Position numbers and translations under genes: made by a program. From assembly GCA_963798015.1 (NCBI GenBank), contig CAWCSA010000023.1, forward strand, positions 496,001-560,000: DNA of 64,000 nt, in the 5' to 3' direction. This DNA comes from Roseiarcus sp963798015. Its GTDB lineage: Bacteria > Pseudomonadota > Alphaproteobacteria > Rhizobiales > Beijerinckiaceae. The notes below the pieces were generated by a model that worked only from the letters and a program-made list of their open reading frames with translations, was not told where the DNA came from and made no database searches. Of the stretch, positions 61,801 through 64,000 are shown in pieces (the stretch's first letter is position 1; each line of letters opens with the position of its first letter).

Positions 61801-62243
61801 TGAACGACCGCCAGCGCGGCGGCGGGTCCCTCGCTTTGGCGCAGATCGATACTTCGCTTGAGTTCTCCGAACTTGGCGTCGACGCGCTGTTTTAGGGTCG
61901 TGAGGCGGTCCTGTTGCGCGGGACTGTTCAGGGTCAGGCGCCGCAGCGCCTCGAGGCGCGACCCGATTTCCTGCGCCGCCGCGTTGTATGGACTGAGGTA
62001 GGCTTCATTACTGGTGAGCAAATAGCCGCGCTGGCCGGTTTCGGCGTCTTTCACTGCGGAGAGGACGTCGTCCAAGGCGGCCAGCGTATCACCGCTGTGG
62101 ACGACCAGGGCGCTATCCGCTTTCAAGGTTTGGAAATTGAAATACGCGACTGCGCCGGTCGCCATGAAGAAGAGGACTGCGGCGGCCAGGCCCAACCAGA
62201 TCAGCGGATCTGCGCCAGACCCCAGCGCCGTTGAACGGGGCAT
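58812..62243 (-). CDS. CHASE3-GAF hybrid histidine kinase with three receiver domains
   Basis: 1143 aa from the ATG at 62243 (MPRSTALGSG; AGGAAAGAG upstream; an ATG 6 codons earlier has none). Membrane helix 1 (IWLGLAAAVLFFMATGAVAY), periplasmic CHASE3 domain (~35-185, with KDAETGQRGYLLTSNEAYLS), helix 2 (ASGIISSLLGLGLTGLVGFL), GAF-like domain (~235-375), a long Gln/Glu-rich coiled coil (~385-465), HisKA with His481 (FLANMSHELRTPLNSLLILA), HATPase (GTGLGLSICRELVRLLGGTL), then three receivers with acceptor Asp in VVLDVGLPDHSG, MVLDLSLPDASG and VLMDVMMPVMDG. First gene of the four-gene operon. Confidence 0.93.
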   Translation of the reverse strand: MPRSTALGSGADPLIWLGLAAAVLFFMATGAVAYFNFQTLKADSALVVHSGDTLAALDDVLSAVKDAETGQRGYLLTSNEAYLSPYNAAAQEIGSRLEALRRLTLNSPAQQDRLTTLKQRVDAKFGELKRSIDLRQSEGPAAALAVVQSGRGKQDMDEIRADVSTMEHEEVGLREVRLAEMADSYWKAIASGIISSLLGLGLTGLVGFLILRSEAARRQEDWLQTGRVGLSKAMLGDQPINQLGDNILSYLCRYLDAHAGAAFSRDRNGPYRRMSTYGVPAEAKILDHFASGEGLLGQAAVEGRSILVRDVPDGYLAIGSAFGEGKPRHLVIAPAYVDGSTNAVLEFGFVHPLKEDALSLLEQMSEGIGIAVRSANYRAELQNFLEETQRQAEELQAQGEELRVSNEELEEQGRALRESQSRLELQQAELEQTNSQLEEQTQQLESQRDDLERVNEIVRLRARELEQASQYKTDFLANMSHELRTPLNSLLILAKLLGDNEAGRLSEEQVRYALTIQSSGNDLLILINDILDLSKIEAGHMEIKPEPLALARLTKDLTNLFTPIAKKKNLEFRVEVAPECPAYIETDDQRLEQVLRNLLSNAFKFTEQGKVELSVRRASEGQIALSVADTGIGISEDKQNTVFEPFRQADGTISRKYGGTGLGLSICRELVRLLGGTLALRSVEGQGSTFTVLVPETFSAAKVQPRAEAPRAPPAPLAIETPQPVAAPAATRRPERHVEDDRERLTGQRRVLLIVEDDQSFARILRDLSHEMGFECLVAGSATEALALATEVLPSAVVLDVGLPDHSGLWVLDRLKRDVRTRHIPVHVVSATDSAQTALSLGAIGYALKPVKHEDLTEVLKKLETKLAQRMRRVLIVEDDAVQRDAVRRLLGSHEVETVAAATAAECLLLLKNQTFDCMVLDLSLPDASGYSLLETLSQEGAYSFPPVIVYTGRDLSGEEEQRLRRYSKSIIIKGAKSPERLLDEVSLFLHQVISDLPDEQQRMIRQARNRDALLEGRRILVVEDDVRNVYSLTSVLEPRGARVQIARNGREAIEEIDKSFKEGSAIDLVLMDVMMPVMDGLIATEKIRQNPDWRKLPIIMLTAKAMPDDQERCLSAGANDYMAKPLDVEKLLSLIRVWMPNR

Positions 62244-62666
62244 ATAGCTCTTTCCTTTCATCCGTCTTGCGCGCGAGCCGCGAAAGTCCTACCGCAAAAT
62301 TGTCACTCAATGTGTTCAATACCGAGCGGGTGGACATCCCAGTAATGCCTGCGAACCATATTCGGGCGCCATTACGATCAGTTTCGGCTCATAAAATCTG
62401 AGCAGGGCTGCGATTCTCCGGCTTAGGAGCGCGCTTCGCCTTTGGTCCGCGCTCGCAACGGAGTAGGGCACGCCGGCCGTTTCCGTAGCTGCGATCGTCC
62501 TGTCCAGATTTGGGACCCTGTCGACGCCGGTTAGAGATGTCGCGGTTTGCGCCAGACAGGGTGTCACCGCCGCTGCCGGTCATCGTTGGAGCGGCCGGCG
62601 GTCGGCTCGTTGTCAGGATTGGTCCTCTTGAAAGGTCGTTGTTTCGAAACGCCAGAGGAGAACGCC
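62244..62666. other. Intergenic region upstream of the signalling operon
   Basis: 423 bases. It contains an AT-richer stretch near 62295-62400, the probable promoter area of the CHASE3 kinase operon. A minus-strand frame of 83 codons (62316-62567, GTG start) has no recognisable features and is not called. Confidence 0.5.
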
Positions 62667-62869
62667 ATGAGAGACCTGGTCCTGAAGATGTTCATGTCCT
62701 TCGATGGGTTCGTGGGCAGCGCGGACGGCGAGCACGCGTGGGTGATCAACCCGGCCCCGCGGCGAAGGCCCGCGGGATAGAGAGGGCGTGGAGCGCCAGC
62801 CTACACGTCATGGGCAGCCGCAGGTTCGATTCGCATAAGAGTTATTATGGAACCGAGCCGTCTCGATAG
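62667..62869 (+). pseudogene. Dihydrofolate reductase/RibD-C family fragment, frameshifted
   Basis: A good start (GGAGAAC before ATG) gives MRDLVLKMFMSFDGFVGSAD, then GEHAWVI, the N-terminus of small RibD C-terminal/dihydrofolate-reductase-like proteins, then stops at 62780. The adjoining frame holds the next family block (AWSASLHVMGSRRFDSHKSY, YGTEP) up to a stop at 62869. The remaining ~100 residues of the family are missing. A 3'-truncated, frameshifted remnant. Confidence 0.7.
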
Positions 62870-62872
62870 ATC

Positions 62873-62941
62873 GCGGCGGCCGGCGCAGGACTTCGCAAGG
62901 AGAAGGAACTCGACTGGACCTTCCTGTCGCCGTCCGCTGTG
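62873..62941 (+). pseudogene. NAD(P)H-binding (NmrA/YwnB-like) reductase fragment
   Basis: Twenty-two codons reading GAGLRKEKELDWTFLSPSAV and a stop match the internal LR-x-E-x-x-LDWTFLSPSA signature of NAD(P)-binding SDR-like reductases. Nothing before or after it fits the family, and it follows the RibD-like remnant by 3 bases. A small piece of a lost gene, probably joined by deletion. Confidence 0.6.
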
Positions 62942-63056
62942 TGAGCGCGGCTCCGGTCGACTGCGACGTCTTGGCCGCCCGTCTGTGCCTGAATGGCGCT
63001 TGGCCGGCGGAGTCGGGTTCGAGATCAGAGCTTCGACCACGCCGGCGTCGATCGGT

Positions 63057-63680
63057 TCACGAACGCTGTCTAGAAGCTCTTCGAGCCCGATTCCATGCCT
63101 TCGCTTCGCGATCGACGGCCTGCCGGACAAATTTCGCTGATTGCATTAGGGGCGTTGGGCTTTTCGTGGCGCGGCTGAGAACGATCGCGCCCTCCAGGCA
63201 GGACAGAACGAAGCCGGCGAGCGCTGTTGCATCGTCCGCGGGCGCGCCCGCAGAAGACAGCGCCAGCGCGATCGTCCCGAGCCAGCCGCTGAATGCGTTT
63301 GCACAAGCGACCCGCAGGCTTTCGTTGGTGCTGGCGACATCTAGTGTGACGGAGGCAATAGGACACCCATCCCTGTAATCACTCTTCTCGAGGATGGCGG
63401 CTTCGCCGAAGAAAATCCGTTCGATTGCCTCCGCTGGATCGCCGAATCGTTCAAGGGCAACTTGCAGGCCGGCGCGATAAAGCTCACCGGCATAGGTGAC
63501 GATTTCGGCGCCCAACTGCTCTTTCCCGTTAGGAAAGAAATGATAGAGCGAACCCCAGGGCGCCTCGGCCGCTTGGCTAAGCTGCTTTAGCCCTGTGCCC
63601 GCATACCCTTGCGTGCGGAACAGCCGCTCGCCGGCGCGGAGCAGGCGCTGCTTAGTCTCCGGAATGGCGCGACCCTTCAT
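63057..63680 (-). CDS. TetR-family transcriptional regulator
   Basis: 207 aa. N-terminal helix-turn-helix: TKQRLLRAGERLFRTQGYAG, TGLKQLSQAAEAPWGSLYHF, FPNGKEQLGAEIV. The C-terminal ligand domain (DGCPIASVTLDVASTNESLR, WLGTIALALSSAGAPADDAT) is of the YxaF/LmrA-like type. Divergent from a membrane-protein gene, with an exceptionally long palindrome between them, so it very likely represses both. The ligand is unknown. Confidence 0.92.
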   Translation of the reverse strand: MKGRAIPETKQRLLRAGERLFRTQGYAGTGLKQLSQAAEAPWGSLYHFFPNGKEQLGAEIVTYAGELYRAGLQVALERFGDPAEAIERIFFGEAAILEKSDYRDGCPIASVTLDVASTNESLRVACANAFSGWLGTIALALSSAGAPADDATALAGFVLSCLEGAIVLSRATKSPTPLMQSAKFVRQAVDREAKAWNRARRASRQRS

Positions 63681-63708
63681 GCTTCACCGCATACGACGAT
63701 TTGAGGCC

Positions 63709-63736
63709 AATGGATAGATCGATCGATCTATCCATT
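63709..63736. promoter_or_regulatory. 28-bp perfect palindrome, primary TetR operator candidate
   Basis: AATGGATAGATCGA and its exact reverse complement meet with no spacer. It lies 28 bases upstream of the tetR ATG and its right end touches the -35 (TTGACA, 63736-63741) of the divergent gene. Contains the 4-base repeat GATC-GATC-GATC core. Confidence 0.8.
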
Positions 63737-63764
63737 TGACATTTATAAATAGATCGATCTATCT
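63736..63764 (+). promoter_or_regulatory. Sigma70-type promoter of the divergent membrane-protein gene
   Basis: TTGACA (63736-63741), 17-base spacer, CTATCT (63759-63764), close to the alphaproteobacterial -10. Transcription would start near 63771, ~30 bases before the ATG. Overlapped by the second operator-like site. Confidence 0.6.
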
Positions 63765-63768
63765 ATTT
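63747..63768. promoter_or_regulatory. Second operator-like site AAATAGAT-N6-ATCTATTT
   Basis: 8-base arms AAATAGAT/ATCTATTT around CGATCT. Shares the TAGATCGATCTA core with the 28-bp palindrome and covers the -10 of the divergent promoter, so a bound repressor would block it. Confidence 0.65.
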
Positions 63769-63801
63769 GGGCGACGATAAGCGAGCAGCAAGGAGCGTCC
63801 G

Positions 63802-64000
63802 ATGCGGTCCCATGATGACTGGAACAATCTCGGCCCCCTCCTCACGGCGATCGCGATCGGCGGGCTCGTTGCGGGCAGTCTGGACGTCTTCGTCGCCAGC
63901 GCCATCAATCATGCCAGTCCCGCCACGATTTTGCAGGCAATCGCCAGTGGCCTGCTCGGCAAGGCCTCCTACGAGGGCGGGATGGGGACCGTGGCGCTTG
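63802..64000 (+). CDS. Membrane protein, partial at window end
   Basis: The first 66 codons of a gene that runs off the window. Starts MRSHDDWNNLGPLLTAIAIG with AAGGAG 7 bases upstream; residues 13-34 (LLTAIAIGGLVAGSLDVFVA) form a membrane helix. ATILQAIASGLLGKASYEGG is typical of a conserved family of ~150-aa multi-helix inner-membrane proteins of unknown function. Under the divergent TetR-controlled promoter. Confidence 0.7.
   Translation, partial: MRSHDDWNNLGPLLTAIAIGGLVAGSLDVFVASAINHASPATILQAIASGLLGKASYEGGMGTVAL

Noticed and set aside
62316..62567. 83-codon minus-strand frame upstream of the CHASE3 kinase
   Set aside because: GTG start without a ribosome-binding site, no recognisable features, and overlapping frames of similar length.

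Overview
The window is GC-rich chromosomal DNA of an alphaproteobacterium, most likely a member of the Hyphomicrobiales (Rhizobiales), possibly near the Beijerinckiaceae/Methylocystaceae. This is inferred from gene orders (rplM-rpsI-argC; rpsF-rpsR-DUF2232-rplI; ihfA-merR-tRNA-Pro; tpiA-secG beside divergent ppiD-trpE), from a general amino-acid binding protein of the AapJ type, and from tandem-hairpin intergenic repeats. No rRNA, phage, plasmid backbone or CRISPR array was seen.

Layout. 0-9.9 kb, mostly minus strand: a 1007-aa protein of unknown function, a thioredoxin-fold DUF255 protein, a frameshifted nucleoside hydrolase, a GFA-type protein beside a 21-codon remnant of a second nucleoside hydrolase, a frameshifted amidase, and a cystathionine beta-lyase-like enzyme. 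10-19 kb: an orphan AapJ binding protein, then three class III nucleotide cyclases of different architecture with a LysM protein, an amidohydrolase, and a secreted protein preceded by a perfect CRP-type TGTGA-N6-TCACA site. 19-26 kb: trpE, ppiD, tpiA, secG, a Coq10/RatA-like protein, two tandem small secreted paralogues and pncC. 26.3-28.6 kb: an encapsulin nanocompartment operon (DyP peroxidase with C-terminal cargo tag, shell protein, small membrane-anchored protein). 28.7-33.5 kb: a PEP-CTERM protein, a thioesterase and an EmrAB-type efflux pair. 33.7-41.7 kb: housekeeping genes (rplM, rpsI, argC, FAH hydrolase, NYN nuclease with type 5 uracil-DNA glycosylase, galM) and an isolated, lower-GC methyltransferase. 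41.7-50.3 kb, accessory: a degenerate and a frameshifted glycine-rich PEP-CTERM gene, a MarR/MFS/GNAT unit, an IS flanked by a 24-bp direct repeat inserted just upstream of an alpha/beta hydrolase gene, a MoaF-like protein and a frameshifted repeat-containing PEP-CTERM gene. 50.6-55.8 kb: ribosomal operon, SDR, ihfA, merR and tRNA-Pro(GGG). 55.8-62.2 kb: a four-gene signalling operon (CHASE3 hybrid kinase with three receivers, CheR, CheB, REC-kinase-REC). 62.6-64 kb: oxidoreductase fragments, a TetR regulator, a 28-bp perfect palindrome and the start of a divergent membrane-protein gene.

Themes. (1) Signalling is dense: three cyclases, two perfect CRP-type boxes, and a CheB/CheR-kinase operon without chemoreceptors. 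(2) Three PEP-CTERM genes plus one PEP-CTERM remnant lie here, but no exosortase. (3) Six genes or remnants are broken by what looks like a single-base indel, two of them at G runs. This is either local gene decay or consensus error, and it should be settled before these genes are called dead.
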